From Hydrogenophaga sp. (GTDB lineage Bacteria > Pseudomonadota > Gammaproteobacteria > Burkholderiales > Burkholderiaceae_C): a stretch of DNA of 64,000 bases. Location of the stretch: contig NZ_JAILWB010000004.1 in the NCBI RefSeq assembly GCF_025699295.1, positions 62,001 to 126,000 of the forward strand, given 5' to 3'. The notes below the pieces were generated by a model. The model had not been told where the DNA came from. It did not search any database and worked only from the letters and a program-made list of their open reading frames with translations. Of the stretch, positions 1 to 8,698 are shown one piece after another (the first letter of the stretch is position 1; every line of letters starts with the position of its first letter). The position numbers and the translations under genes were made by a program.

Positions 1-1518
1 GCCGAGGACCTGCTCGAAACGGTGGGCCAGGTGTTTGGTCCGCTGCGCGGTGGCGTGGGCGTGGCCGTGGTGCTGGTGGGTGCGCTGCTGGCGGCCACCA
101 CCGGCGTGGTAGCCGCGTCGGTGATCTCCATGGGCCTGATCGCCATGCCCATCATGCTGCGATACGGCTACAACCGCACCATCGCCACCGGCACCATCAC
201 CGCCTCGGGCACGCTGGCGCAGGCCTTGCCGCCCTCGCTGGTGCTGATCGTGCTGGCCGACCAGCTGGGGCGTTCGGTGGGCGACATGTACGCTGGTGCG
301 CTGGTTCCCGGACTGTTGCTGGTCGGTCTCTACCTGTTGTTCATCGCGGCCGTTGCCATCGTCAGGCCCAAGTGGGTGCCGGCGCTGCCGCCGGAGGCCC
401 GCATCTATGTCGAGCCCAGCGGTGCCAGTGGTCATGTGTCGCTGGTCACCTTGCTGGTGCTGTGCGGAGCCGCGGGCTATGCCTGGTCGCAGATGCACGA
501 GGCGATCATGAACCCCTTCCTCGGGCGTGAGTTGCCCGCGCCGGGCGATGAAGTTTTCATCATGTCGCTCACCGTCTCGGCCTTCCTGGCCCTGGGGCTG
601 GCGCTGTTCAACCGCCTGTTCCGGCTGGGACTGCTCTCGCGCCTGTGTGAACGGGTCACCTTCGTGCTGATCCCGCCGCTGGTGCTCATCTTCCTGGTTC
701 TGGGCACAATCTTTCTGGGGGTGGCCACGCCCACCGAAGGCGGCGCCATGGGTGCGCTGGGCGCGCTGATCATGGCGGGTGCGCGGCGCACGCTGTCGTT
801 CTCGCTGCTCAAGCAGGCGCTGGAAAACACCACCAAGCTGGCCATCTTCGTGATGTTCATCCTGATCGGTTCGACGGTGTTCAGCTTCACCTTCAACGCA
901 GCCGACGGTCACGTCTGGGTCGAACACCTTTTCGACAAGCTGCCTGGCGGCCAGCTCGGCTTCCTGCTGGTGGTCAACTTCCTGGTGTTCGTGCTGGGCA
1001 TGTTCATCGACTTCTTCGAGATCGCGTTCATCGTGATTCCGCTGCTGGCGCCTGTTGCCGAGAAACTGGACATCGACCTGATCTGGTTCGGCATCATCCT
1101 GGCGATGAACCTGCAGACCTCGTTCCTCACGCCGCCTTTCGGTTTCGCGCTGTTCTACCTGCGCAGCGTGGCCGCGCGCGAGGACTACGACGATGCGGTG
1201 ACCGGCAAGCGCATCCCGGCTGTCACCACCACGCAGATCTACAAGGGCTCGATCGCCTTCATCATCCTGCAGGTCATCATGGTGGCGGTGATCGTGTTCA
1301 ATCCCACCATCGTCACCGGCAATCTGGAGGCTGCGGTCAAGGTAGATGATGCCGCCGTGACCGACATGCTGCGCAACATGCCCAGCCTGGATGAGGCTGC
1401 CGAAGAAGCCGCGGAGGAAGAGGAGGGCGAGGAGGGCGCGATGCCCGAGCCGCCCGCTCTGGAGCAGAACGCCGACGACCCGATGAAGGCGCTTCAGAAC
1501 AGCCTCAAGAAGAACTGA
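1..1518 (+). CDS. TRAP transporter large permease (DctM family), 5' end missing
   Basis: The reading frame is open from the first base, so this gene starts left of the window; the GTG at 22 in the ORF track is an internal codon. About 505 residues are visible. They contain the many hydrophobic helices and Gly/Pro/Thr motifs of DctM permeases, for example [12 protein letters not shown] and [14 protein letters not shown]. These proteins move organic acids across the inner membrane using an ion gradient, together with a small permease and a periplasmic binding protein, neither of which is in view. The visible part already exceeds the common 425-residue form, so it is a long-type DctM. The last 60 or so residues form a low-complexity acidic tail ([13 protein letters not shown]) that is not needed for transport and is probably cytoplasmic or periplasmic. 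The substrate cannot be told from sequence. Confidence 0.9.
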   Translation, partial: AEDLLETVGQVFGPLRGGVGVAVVLVGALLAATTGVVAASVISMGLIAMPIMLRYGYNRTIATGTITASGTLAQALPPSLVLIVLADQLGRSVGDMYAGALVPGLLLVGLYLLFIAAVAIVRPKWVPALPPEARIYVEPSGASGHVSLVTLLVLCGAAGYAWSQMHEAIMNPFLGRELPAPGDEVFIMSLTVSAFLALGLALFNRLFRLGLLSRLCERVTFVLIPPLVLIFLVLGTIFLGVATPTEGGAMGALGALIMAGARRTLSFSLLKQALENTTKLAIFVMFILIGSTVFSFTFNAADGHVWVEHLFDKLPGGQLGFLLVVNFLVFVLGMFIDFFEIAFIVIPLLAPVAEKLDIDLIWFGIILAMNLQTSFLTPPFGFALFYLRSVAAREDYDDAVTGKRIPAVTTTQIYKGSIAFIILQVIMVAVIVFNPTIVTGNLEAAVKVDDAAVTDMLRNMPSLDEAAEEAAEEEEGEEGAMPEPPALEQNADDPMKALQNSLKKN

Positions 1519-1549
1519 TGAATGCCCACCTGTATGGAGCGAACGGCGC

Positions 1550-1999
1550 ATGCACATTGACGTGAAGGTGCTGGATCCGCGCATCGCGGACCAGCTCCCG
1601 GCCTACGCCACCGCCGGCAGCGCCGGACTGGACCTGCGCGCGTGTCTGGACGAACCCCTGACGCTCGCTCCCAATGCCTGGCAGCTCGTGCCCACCGGCA
1701 TGGCCATTCATCTGGCCGATCCGGGCTACGCGGCCATGATCCTGCCGCGCTCGGGGCTGGGCCACAAGCACGGCATCGTGCTGGGCAATCTGGTCGGCCT
1801 GATCGACAGCGACTACCAAGGGCAGCTCATGGTGAGCGCCTGGAATCGCAGCGACGTGGCCTTCACCATCCAGCCACTGGAGCGGATCGCGCAGATGGTG
1901 ATCGTGCCCGTGGTGCAGGCCCGCTTCAATGTGGTGAGTGACTTTGCCAGCGCCAGCGAGCGCGGCGCAGGCGGTTACGGTTCAACCGGTCGCGGCTGA
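1550..1999 (+). CDS. dut: Deoxyuridine 5'-triphosphate nucleotidohydrolase (dUTPase)
   Basis: This 149-residue protein hydrolyses dUTP to dUMP and pyrophosphate, which keeps uracil out of DNA and supplies dUMP for dTMP synthesis. All the classic trimeric dUTPase motifs are visible in order: [10 protein letters not shown] near residue 25, [10 protein letters not shown] near 65, [10 protein letters not shown] near 82, and the glycine-rich C-terminal arm [12 protein letters not shown] that closes over the active site. Length matches the family. It starts 31 bases after the upstream permease stop and has the same strand, so it may be read through from it, but the functions are unrelated. Confidence 0.97.
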   Translation: MHIDVKVLDPRIADQLPAYATAGSAGLDLRACLDEPLTLAPNAWQLVPTGMAIHLADPGYAAMILPRSGLGHKHGIVLGNLVGLIDSDYQGQLMVSAWNRSDVAFTIQPLERIAQMVIVPVVQARFNVVSDFASASERGAGGYGSTGRG

Positions 2000-2060
2000 G
2001 AAACCCGCAGCGAACGAGGCTGTACCGCCCAGAGGTGCCGCGGAACCGGCTCTGCCGGGC

Positions 2061-2113
2061 CGCAGGCGCCGTCCTCTTGAGGGGGGCGCGCGCAGCGCGG
2101 CGGGGGTGTTTCC
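2061..2113 (-). repeat. Intergenic GC-rich repeat, copy A
   Basis: Read on the minus strand this stretch begins GAAACACCCCCGCCGCGCTG directly after the stop codon of the FKBP-type isomerase gene and continues into a CCTC/GAGG-containing fold. Similar blocks with the core CACCCCC-GC-GCGCTTCGC lie at 35398-35447, again right behind a stop codon, and at 54621-54648. Such repeats are scattered in Comamonadaceae intergenic regions; a role as terminator or RNA-stabilising hairpin is a guess. Confidence 0.5.
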
Positions 2114-2117
2114 GAAT

Positions 2118-2669
2118 TCAGTGCAGCGTGTGCGGGCCGGGCGGCGTCAGGCCAGGGCCCTGCAGTTCGTCGGGCGCATCCACCTGCATGCGGAAGAAGC
2201 CCGTGCCCAGGCTCCCCTTGCCCACTTCGCTCTCCTGCGCCTCGCGCACCGCGTGCACCTTCAGGCTGATGCGCAATGCGATGCCGGCCAGCGGGTGGTT
2301 GCCGTCGAGCACCACGTGATCCGGGTAGATGTCGCTGACGAAGTACAGGCGGTCCTTGGGCGCGGCCGGGTTGCAGCCCTGGGGCAAGCCTTCGAAGCCC
2401 ATGCCTTCCTCGATGTCGTCGGGGAACAGGTGGCGGGGTTCCAGGAACAACAGGCGATCGTCGTAGTCGCCAAATCCGTCGGTGGGCTCCAGGTGCAGCT
2501 CGACCGTATCGCCCGCCGAGTGGTGCAACAAGGCTTCCTCGATCTTGGCCAGCAGGTCGGTGCCACCCATGAGGAACTCCACGGGCTCGTCGAGCACGTC
2601 GAGTTCTTCGCCCAACGTGTCCTTGAGGGTCCAGGTCAGCGCCACCACGCATTGTTGGTTGATTTTCAT
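2118..2669 (-). CDS. FKBP-type peptidyl-prolyl cis-trans isomerase (SlyD-like)
   Basis: The 183-residue product has the SlyD-type arrangement: an FKBP domain split by an insert-in-flap chaperone domain. Typical signatures are EFLMGGTDLLAKIEEALLHHSAGD near residue 31 and the LEPTDGFGDYD stretch that begins the flap region, followed by VVLDGNHPLAG, where the FKBP fold resumes. It should catalyse proline isomerisation and help folding in the cytoplasm. The C-terminal tail lacks the His/Cys-rich metal-binding extension of Escherichia coli SlyD, so a nickel role is not supported. The start codon is only 14 bases from the divergent roxA start; the two share one promoter-like palindrome and probably have leaderless mRNAs. 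Confidence 0.9.
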   Translation of the reverse strand: MKINQQCVVALTWTLKDTLGEELDVLDEPVEFLMGGTDLLAKIEEALLHHSAGDTVELHLEPTDGFGDYDDRLLFLEPRHLFPDDIEEGMGFEGLPQGCNPAAPKDRLYFVSDIYPDHVVLDGNHPLAGIALRISLKVHAVREAQESEVGKGSLGTGFFRMQVDAPDELQGPGLTPPGPHTLH

Positions 2670-2671
2670 CC

Positions 2672-2681
2672 GACAATTGTC
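2672..2681. promoter_or_regulatory. Palindromic bidirectional -10 element between the isomerase gene and roxA
   Basis: The 14 bases separating the two start codons contain the perfect palindrome GACAATTGTC. Read on either strand it supplies GACAAT, a -10-like hexamer whose last base lies 7 bases from the A of the ATG on that strand. This geometry predicts transcription starting at or next to each start codon, giving leaderless mRNAs both ways. Neither side has a Shine-Dalgarno sequence, and there is no room for one. The -35 matches are weak on both sides. Confidence 0.5.
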
Positions 2682-2683
2682 CC

Positions 2684-3847
2684 ATGCCCCCTGTCCGCAA
2701 ATCCAGCCCGTCCTCGCCGTATGCCGCGGCGCCCGATCTTCCCCGCGCCTTGCTGGGGGGCCTTTCCCCCGCGCAGTTCATGCGCCGGCACTGGCAGAAG
2801 AAGCCCCTGTTGATCCGCGCCGCGATGCCCGGACTGGTGCCCCTGCTGAGCCGCCAGGCGCTGTTCGATCTGGCCGCGGACGAGGCGGTCGAATCGCGCC
2901 TGATCGTGCGCCAACCACGGGGCTGGGCCCTCAGGCACGGGCCGCTGGCCCGCTCCAGCCTGCCCCCACTCAGGCGGGGCGGCTGGACGCTGCTGGTGCA
3001 GGGCGTGGATCAGCATCTGGATGCAGCGCACGAGTTGCTGCGGCAGTTCCGATTCATCCCCGACGCGCGTCTCGACGATCTGATGATCTCGTGGGCCAGC
3101 GATGGCGGCGGTGTGGGCCCGCACTTCGACAGCTATGACGTGTTCCTGCTGCAGGCCACCGGACAGCGGCGCTGGCGCATCGGGCGGCAGAAGGACCTTT
3201 CGCTGCAGCCCGACGTTCCCCTGAAGATCCTGAGCCATTTCGAACCGGAGGAAGAGTACGTGCTCGATCCGGGCGACATGCTGTATCTGCCGCCGCGCTG
3301 GGCGCACGACGGTGACGCGGTCGGCGGTGATTGCAGTACCTATTCCATCGGTTTCCGTGCCCCCCAGCGCGGCGGGCTGGCGGGCGAGTTGCTTCAGCGC
3401 ATGGCCGACGAGTTCGAGGACACCACGCTCTACCGCGACCCGCGGCAACCGGCCACCGCGACCCCTGCGGCGATGCCGGTCGCGCTTGAGGCATTTGCTG
3501 CCGGTGCACTGCAGCGCCTGCTGGGCGAGCGCGGGTTGCTGGCCTGCGCGCTCGGTGAAGTCATGACCGAACCCAAGCCCCGCATCTGGTTCGACGAAGC
3601 CTCGGCGGCCTGGGTGCCTGGCGCCTTGCGGCTGGACCGGCGCACGCGCATGATGTACGACGATCACCATGTGTTCATCAATGGCGAGAGCTTTCGCGCA
3701 GGTGGCGCCGACGCCCGACTGATGCGCACGCTGGCCGACCAGCGCTGCCTGGGCGATCGCCAGGTGGTCCGCGCCAGCGCGGACGCCCTGGCCCTGCTTC
3801 GGGACTGGTTCGAAGCCGGTTGGCTGCATCGGGTGGAACCCGCCTGA
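2684..3847 (+). CDS. roxA: JmjC/cupin 2-oxoglutarate oxygenase, ribosomal protein L16 arginine hydroxylase type
   Basis: The 387-residue product resembles the bacterial ribosomal oxygenase RoxA (YcfD), an Fe(II)/2-oxoglutarate dioxygenase that hydroxylates an arginine of ribosomal protein L16. The iron ligands are visible as H147-x-D149 in GPHFDSYDVFLLQ and a distal His near residue 208 in PPRWAHDGD; the spacing matches the family. A C-terminal winged-helix-like dimerisation part follows (residues about 250-387), ending in the LRDWFEAGWLHRV type sequence. An N-terminal SPAQFMRRHWQKKPLLIRAA segment is also diagnostic. It is transcribed divergently from the isomerase gene and is followed closely by a hypothetical gene. 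Confidence 0.9.
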   Translation: MPPVRKSSPSSPYAAAPDLPRALLGGLSPAQFMRRHWQKKPLLIRAAMPGLVPLLSRQALFDLAADEAVESRLIVRQPRGWALRHGPLARSSLPPLRRGGWTLLVQGVDQHLDAAHELLRQFRFIPDARLDDLMISWASDGGGVGPHFDSYDVFLLQATGQRRWRIGRQKDLSLQPDVPLKILSHFEPEEEYVLDPGDMLYLPPRWAHDGDAVGGDCSTYSIGFRAPQRGGLAGELLQRMADEFEDTTLYRDPRQPATATPAAMPVALEAFAAGALQRLLGERGLLACALGEVMTEPKPRIWFDEASAAWVPGALRLDRRTRMMYDDHHVFINGESFRAGGADARLMRTLADQRCLGDRQVVRASADALALLRDWFEAGWLHRVEPA

Positions 3848-3879
3848 TACCGCGCTGTCATACGGGACTGGAGCCTTGC

Positions 3880-4401
3880 ATGACCGACACCGCCCCCACC
3901 GCCGACATGCCTGAGCCTGGGCCACTGCCCGAAGGCCGGCTCTCGGGCCGCCAGGCCTTTGCGGATCTGGTGCGTCAGGCCTTCGAGACGGCGGCGCGGG
4001 AAGGGTGGCCGCGCATCGTGCTGTGCGACGCCGACTTTGCCGACTGGCCCCTGGGCGACCGCGACGTGGTGGCCTCGCTCAATGCCTGGTCGACGCGGGG
4101 CCGCTCGCTGCAGCTGCTCGCGCGCGAGTACGGCGTGTTGCGCCAGCTGCACCCCCGCTTTGTGCAGTGGCGGGTGACATGGTCGCACCTGGTGGAGGCG
4201 CAGGCCTGTCCCGCTGCCACGGTGGAGGAACTGCCCAGCCTGCTGTGGTCTCCGGTCTGGACCCTCCAGCGGCTGGACACGGTGCGCTGCACCATGGTGG
4301 CCAGCCGCAGCGCCGAGCGGCGTGTGGCCCTGCAGGAACAGCTGCAGCAGTGGTGGCTGAAAGGCACGCCTGCGTTTCCGGCTTCGACGCTGGGCTTGTG
4401 A
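3880..4401 (+). CDS. Conserved hypothetical protein
   Basis: I use the ATG at 3880 (MTDTAPTADM) rather than the TTG-type start in the ORF track, because the earlier start would lie inside the end of roxA. The 173-residue product has no signal peptide or membrane segment and is rich in Trp, Arg and Leu (RIVLCDADFADWPLGDRDVV, LQQWWLKGTPAF). I recognise no domain; the Asp-rich RIVLCDADF region and later VVASLNAW stretch suggest an alpha/beta fold. It starts 32 bases after roxA and probably shares its transcript. A strong hairpin follows its stop codon. Confidence 0.75.
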   Translation: MTDTAPTADMPEPGPLPEGRLSGRQAFADLVRQAFETAAREGWPRIVLCDADFADWPLGDRDVVASLNAWSTRGRSLQLLAREYGVLRQLHPRFVQWRVTWSHLVEAQACPAATVEELPSLLWSPVWTLQRLDTVRCTMVASRSAERRVALQEQLQQWWLKGTPAFPASTLGL

Positions 4402-4431
4402 ACGGAAGCAAGGGATCGCGGACCTGAATGA

Positions 4432-4457
4432 AAAGAGCCGCCCTCGGGCGGCTCTTT
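4432..4457. terminator. Rho-independent terminator between convergent genes
   Basis: An 11-base perfect stem (AAAGAGCCGCC paired with GGCGGCTCTTT) closes a 4-base CTCG loop. On the minus strand it ends in TTTT and follows the bamC stop by about 35 bases; on the plus strand it has a short TTT and follows the hypothetical gene. It can serve both transcripts, but the U-tract is better for bamC. Confidence 0.85.
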
Positions 4458-4492
4458 CCGGTGGCATCCGGGGGCAGCGCCCCGCAGGGCAT

Positions 4493-5632
4493 CTACTTCA
4501 GGTCTTCCGCAAGCAGCCTGGCGATGCGCTGCGCAGCGGCCGAGCCATCGGGCAGGCCCTGGCTGTCGAGCACCGCCACGGTGGTCTTGTTGTCGTCGCT
4601 GCGCACCGAGACGCGGTAGCGCGCCGTGCTCGCTTCTTCCTTGGAGGCGCCGAACAGCTTGGAGAAAAACCCGGGCTCCTTGGCATTGACCACGGGCTCG
4701 ACATAACGCACGAAGTACAGGCCTTTGCTGCGGTCGCGGTCCTCGACGGTGAAGCCGGTGCGGTCCAGCGAGAGGCCCACGCGGCGCCAGGCGCGGTCGA
4801 AGTTGTCGTCGAACTGCACCACCGGCGCGTTGTTCACCTGGGTGACCCTGGCCGCGGCCTGCACGGGTGCGCTCGCGGCCACCGCCTGCGCCTGCGCCTC
4901 GCTCACGCCGAGCTTGACCATCAGGCGTCGCAGGAACTCGATTTCCAGTTCCACATCGGCTGGGCGGGGTTGCCACACCGTCTGGTCCTTGTCCTTGCTG
5001 GAATAGACCTCCACCATGCCGCGGTGGCTGATGTAGATCTCGGTGCCGCCGTCGGCCCGACGTTCCAGGCGCGTACGGAAGCGGTCGCGTTCGCCGGTGG
5101 AATAGAGGTTCTCGAACAACTTGCCGATGGTCGAACGGATGAAGTCCTGCGGCAGCTTGGCGCGGTTCTCGGCCCAGTCGGTCTCCATGATGCCCAGCGT
5201 CTCCTGGTCGATGTCCAGCAGGAAGCCGTTCTCCTGCCAGAAGTCGCGCAGCGGGGTCCAGAGCTTGTCGGCCGGGCGGTTGACCACCAGCCAGCGCTGG
5301 GTGCCCGCGCGCTCGATGCGGACGTCGCCCACGGTGGCCATGGCGGTGCTGGAGGCCGTGGCCTGCGAAGGCTGGGCCGTTTCATAGCCGCTGGCGGTGA
5401 CCACCGAGCCTGGCAGGTTGTAGCGCGAATCGCGGCTGAGTTGGGTGAGATCGGGTGGCACATCCAGCGTGCTGCCACGCTGCGCGCTCTTGTAGTCGAT
5501 CTTGTCCTCCTGCAGCATCGAGCAGCCCGTGGCCAGCAGGGCCGCTGCGGCCAGCAGGCCGAGTCGGGCCAGGGCATTGCACGTTGGCTGTGCCGCGGAG
5601 TGCAGGGTCGGGATCGGGGTGCGGATGGACAT
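4493..5632 (-). CDS. bamC: Outer-membrane assembly lipoprotein BamC (NlpB)
   Basis: The start is set at 5632 (MSIRTPIP), because everything upstream in the 520-residue ORF overlaps dapA. The 379-residue product begins with a lipoprotein signal ending in the lipobox LLATGC, with Cys37 as the acylation site, followed by the acidic LQEDKIDYKSA stretch that in BamC binds BamD. Two helix-grip domains follow (about residues 90-220 and 260-379), ending IARLLAEDLK. BamC is an accessory subunit of the BAM complex that inserts beta-barrel proteins in the outer membrane. It lies 56 bases after dapA, the same dapA-bamC order as in Escherichia coli. Confidence 0.93.
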   Translation of the reverse strand: MSIRTPIPTLHSAAQPTCNALARLGLLAAAALLATGCSMLQEDKIDYKSAQRGSTLDVPPDLTQLSRDSRYNLPGSVVTASGYETAQPSQATASSTAMATVGDVRIERAGTQRWLVVNRPADKLWTPLRDFWQENGFLLDIDQETLGIMETDWAENRAKLPQDFIRSTIGKLFENLYSTGERDRFRTRLERRADGGTEIYISHRGMVEVYSSKDKDQTVWQPRPADVELEIEFLRRLMVKLGVSEAQAQAVAASAPVQAAARVTQVNNAPVVQFDDNFDRAWRRVGLSLDRTGFTVEDRDRSKGLYFVRYVEPVVNAKEPGFFSKLFGASKEEASTARYRVSVRSDDNKTTVAVLDSQGLPDGSAAAQRIARLLAEDLK

Positions 5633-5688
5633 GTTGGGGGGCTCGTCAGGAAGAAGGGTCGGTCGCGTAGAGGCGCTGGCACGCCGCA

Positions 5689-6588
5689 TCAGGAAAGCAG
5701 GCCGCTGTCTCGCAGCGCACCCTCCACCGTGGGTACCAGGGAGCGCGACATCGGCGTCATGGGCAGACGCAGGGTCTCGTTGCACAGGCCCATGCGGGCC
5801 ATGGCCCACTTGAGCGGAATCGGATTGGCTTCGGCAAACAGGTGCTTGTGCACCGGCATGAGCTGGAACTGGATCGCCATGGCGCGCTTCACATCGCCCG
5901 CGATCGCGGCCACGCAGAGCTCGTGCATCAGGCGCGGCGCGATGTTGGCGGTCACGCTCACGTTGCCCTGCCCGCCACAGAACATGAGCGCGACGGCGGT
6001 CGGGTCGTCGCCCGAATAGACAGCGAAACCCTTGGGTACCTCGCGGATCAGCCACTGCGCGCGCTCGATGTTGCCGGTGGCTTCCTTGACGCCGACGATG
6101 CCGGGCACCTGTGCCAGGCGCAGCACGGTGTCGTGCTGCAGGTCGGCCACGCTGCGCCCGGGCACGTTGTAGAGCACGGTGGGCAGGTCGCCCACGGCTT
6201 CGGCAATCGCCTTGAAGTGCTGGTACTGACCCTCCTGCGTGGGCCTGTTGTAGTAGGGCACGACCTGCAACTGGCAGTCAGCGCCCACGCTCTGCGCGAA
6301 GCGCGCGAGCTCGATCGCCTCGGCGGTGGAATTGGCACCGCAGCCAGCCATGATGGGCACGCGTCTGGCGCCATGCGTCCTGGCCTGCTCGACCGAGACC
6401 CGGATGATCTCGCAGTGCTCCTCCACCGAGACGGTGGGCGATTCGCCGGTGGTGCCGACCACGCCGATGCAATCGGTGCCTTCGGTGATGTGCCAGTCGA
6501 TCAGCTTGCGCAGCGTGGGGTAGTCGACGCTGCCGTCTTCATGCATGGGCGTGACCAGGGCCACGATGCTGCCGGTGATGGGTGTCAT
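5689..6588 (-). CDS. dapA: 4-hydroxy-tetrahydrodipicolinate synthase
   Basis: This 299-residue class I aldolase condenses pyruvate with aspartate semialdehyde, the first committed step to diaminopimelate and lysine. The TIM-barrel signatures are complete: [11 protein letters not shown] near residue 43, the catalytic Tyr140 in [10 protein letters not shown] and the Schiff-base Lys168 in [11 protein letters not shown], offset by 7 from the Escherichia coli numbering. It heads a two-gene unit with bamC downstream. No riboswitch-like leader was seen in the 75 bases before it. Confidence 0.97.
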   Translation of the reverse strand: MTPITGSIVALVTPMHEDGSVDYPTLRKLIDWHITEGTDCIGVVGTTGESPTVSVEEHCEIIRVSVEQARTHGARRVPIMAGCGANSTAEAIELARFAQSVGADCQLQVVPYYNRPTQEGQYQHFKAIAEAVGDLPTVLYNVPGRSVADLQHDTVLRLAQVPGIVGVKEATGNIERAQWLIREVPKGFAVYSGDDPTAVALMFCGGQGNVSVTANIAPRLMHELCVAAIAGDVKRAMAIQFQLMPVHKHLFAEANPIPLKWAMARMGLCNETLRLPMTPMSRSLVPTVEGALRDSGLLS

Positions 6589-6663
6589 AGGTACAGACTT
6601 GATTGGGGGGCGTCCTTCTGGCTCCGTTCCCTGGGGACGGCCAGCGCGCGCGAACCTTGCATT

Positions 6664-7218
6664 CTACCCAGTGGCATCCAGCGGATACCTAGGGGGCAAC
6701 ACGGGTGTTTCCGGTCGTTTTCGCACCGCCGCCAGGCGCTGGACGAAGCGTTCGGGTCGATCGCAGAAGCCGTCTTCGTACGCCACCACATGCAGACCTG
6801 CGGCGGCCTGAAGAAGTTCGCCCGGCTGCAGCAGAAAGTCGGGCCGCGAGGGCTTGCCGACGCTCTGGTTGCCGTCGGCAAAGGTTTCGTACACCAGCAC
6901 GCCACCCTCGGCCACGCTGGCCACGAGGGTGGGCAGCAGCGCGCGCCAGAGGTAGTTCGTGACGACGACGGCGTCGAAGCGCTCGCCCTCGAAGGGCCAA
7001 GGGCCGTTCTCGATGTCGGCCCGCACCGCCCGCCCCAACGGCAGCACCGATTCGATGGCCTCCGGCGAGCGGTCCACGCCGGTGACGGCGTGGCCGCGCT
7101 GCGCGAACCAGCGCATGTGGCGGCCGTGCCCGCAGGCCACGTCCAGCACCGAGCCGCCCGTGGGCACCAGGTGCGACCAGCGCCGTACCCAGGCCGACGG
7201 CGCCTCTGTGCCGTGCAT
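6664..7218 (-). CDS. Class I SAM-dependent methyltransferase
   Basis: The start is placed at the ATG at 7218 (MHGTEAPSAW). It overlaps by one base the stop of a small upstream gene (TGATG), so translation is likely coupled. The 184-residue product has the SAM-binding glycine motif VLDVACGHGRH near residue 28, the acidic GVDRSPEAI that binds the ribose, and RADIENGPWPF, then FDAVVVTNYLWR. These are Rossmann-fold methyltransferase motifs I to IV. The substrate is not deducible. It is the last gene of an MFS / small membrane protein / methyltransferase cluster. Confidence 0.88.
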   Translation of the reverse strand: MHGTEAPSAWVRRWSHLVPTGGSVLDVACGHGRHMRWFAQRGHAVTGVDRSPEAIESVLPLGRAVRADIENGPWPFEGERFDAVVVTNYLWRALLPTLVASVAEGGVLVYETFADGNQSVGKPSRPDFLLQPGELLQAAAGLHVVAYEDGFCDRPERFVQRLAAVRKRPETPVLPPRYPLDATG

Positions 7219-7346
7219 CAGAAACAGCTCCAGAGCTGGTCGGCCAGACTGACCAGGAATTCGGGTCGCTGGTACAGCGCCAGCGTGGCCAGCAGGCCCG
7301 CGACCACCGCAGTCCACACCAGAACGCGCGTGGCCAGGGGTCTCAA
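7218..7346 (-). CDS. Small single-span membrane protein, not in the ORF track
   Basis: A TTG start at 7346 opens a 42-residue frame with one hydrophobic helix (VLVWTAVVAGLLATLALY) and a short polar end ending ADQLWSCF. It fits the gap between its neighbours exactly: the TTG overlaps the MFS stop by 4 bases (TTGA), and its own TGA overlaps the methyltransferase ATG by one base (TGATG). Such interlocking overlaps on both sides argue for a translated, coupled gene. I believe similar small proteins occur at this position in related bacteria but cannot verify that here. Function unknown; it is likely an inner-membrane protein. Confidence 0.6.
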   Translation of the reverse strand: MRPLATRVLVWTAVVAGLLATLALYQRPEFLVSLADQLWSCF

Positions 7347-8593
7347 GCCGGGGCCCCCGCGCGCAGTGGTTCGCGCACGATCGGTGTCTCGCGCACCGGC
7401 AGGTTGATCAGGCCGGCGAAGACGCCCAGCGCGATCGCGAGATACCAGACGATGTCATAGCTGCCGGTGCGGTCGTAGAGCACCCCACCCAGCCACACGC
7501 CCATGAAGCTGCCGATCTGGTGGCTGAAGAAGATGAAGCCGCCCAGCATCGACATGTGGGCCACGCCGAAGATCTGCGCCACCACGGCGTTGGTGGGCGG
7601 GATCGTCGAGAGCCACAGCAGGCCCATGACACTGGCAAAGATGTACACGCTCATCGGCGACAGCGGCGCAATCAGGAACACCGCGATGACGGCGGCGCGC
7701 GCAAAGTAGATGAAAGCCAGGATGTGGCGCTTGGCCAGGCGCTGGCCCAGCGCACCGGCGGCGTAGGTGCCGACCACGTTGAACAGACCGATGAGCGCGA
7801 GCGCATAGCTCGCCACCTGGGGGGACAGGCCGTTGTCCTTGAGGTAGCTGGGCATGTGCACGCCGATGAAGACGACCTGGAAGCCACAGACGAAATAGCC
7901 GGCCATGAGCAACTGGAAGCTGCGGTAGCGGAACGCCTCGCGCAGCGCCTGCGCGATGGTCTGCTCGCGCATGGGTGCCACGCCGCCGGTGAAACCCGGC
8001 TCGCGCAGGCCCAGGGCCAGCGGCACGATCAGCAGCACCGCGGCGCCCAGGAACAGCAACGCTTCCTGCCAGCCAAAGCTGCTGATGAGCCAGCCCTCCA
8101 CCGGCACCATGAGGAACTGGCCGAACGAGCCAGCGGCCGCGGCCACGCCCATGGCCCAGGAGCGCTTTTCGGCCGGAATCTGCCGGCCGATCACGCCGTA
8201 GATCACCGCGTAGGTGGTACCGGCCTGGGCCGCGCCGATCAGCACGCCGGCGGTGAGCGCGAAGCCCAGGGACGAGGTGCTCAGCGCCATGCCGGCCAGG
8301 CCCAGCCCGTACAGCAGCGCGCCCCCGATCAGCACGCGGAAGGCGCCGAAGCGGTCGGCCGCCATGCCGGCGAAGATGCCGAACACGCCCCAGGAGAGGT
8401 TCTGGATGGCCAGCGCGAACGAGAAGGTCTCGCGCGTCCAGCCCTGGGCCTGGGTGATCGGTTGCAGCCACAGCCCGAAGCCGTGGCGGATGCCCATGGA
8501 CAGCGTGACGATCAGGGCACCGCAGGCGAGCACCTGCAGGGCCGACAGGCGAGGTATGGACGGTACGGGGGCAGGGTGTGGCGTTGAAGACAT
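7343..8593 (-). CDS. MFS transporter (oxalate/formate antiporter-like)
   Basis: The start is set at 8593 (MSSTPHPAPVPSIPRLSA); longer versions in the track would add an arginine-rich, non-membrane leader that runs into the parE promoter. The 416-residue product has twelve predicted membrane spans and MFS loop motifs such as GMAADRFGAFRVLIGG between spans 2 and 3. The opening GIRHGFGLWLQPITQAQGW is typical of the MFS group that includes monocarboxylate and oxalate/formate carriers. Substrate unknown. A -10-like TACATT lies 7 bases before the ATG, and no Shine-Dalgarno is seen, so the mRNA may be leaderless. Confidence 0.87.
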   Translation of the reverse strand: MSSTPHPAPVPSIPRLSALQVLACGALIVTLSMGIRHGFGLWLQPITQAQGWTRETFSFALAIQNLSWGVFGIFAGMAADRFGAFRVLIGGALLYGLGLAGMALSTSSLGFALTAGVLIGAAQAGTTYAVIYGVIGRQIPAEKRSWAMGVAAAAGSFGQFLMVPVEGWLISSFGWQEALLFLGAAVLLIVPLALGLREPGFTGGVAPMREQTIAQALREAFRYRSFQLLMAGYFVCGFQVVFIGVHMPSYLKDNGLSPQVASYALALIGLFNVVGTYAAGALGQRLAKRHILAFIYFARAAVIAVFLIAPLSPMSVYIFASVMGLLWLSTIPPTNAVVAQIFGVAHMSMLGGFIFFSHQIGSFMGVWLGGVLYDRTGSYDIVWYLAIALGVFAGLINLPVRETPIVREPLRAGAPA

Positions 8594-8698
8594 CCGGGAA
8601 ATGTAGCGAAGAAGCCGCCGGCTTGCCTGCCGCACCCTTGACATCGGACGCCGGGATTGATGATCCGGACGCATGGGTCGCTCGGCGCGGGTGTCTAT

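Noticed and set aside
4493-4700. Possible frameshift in bamC because of overlapping ORFs
   Set aside because: The 379-residue frame from 5632 is continuous and has both BamC domains; the other frames are shadows.
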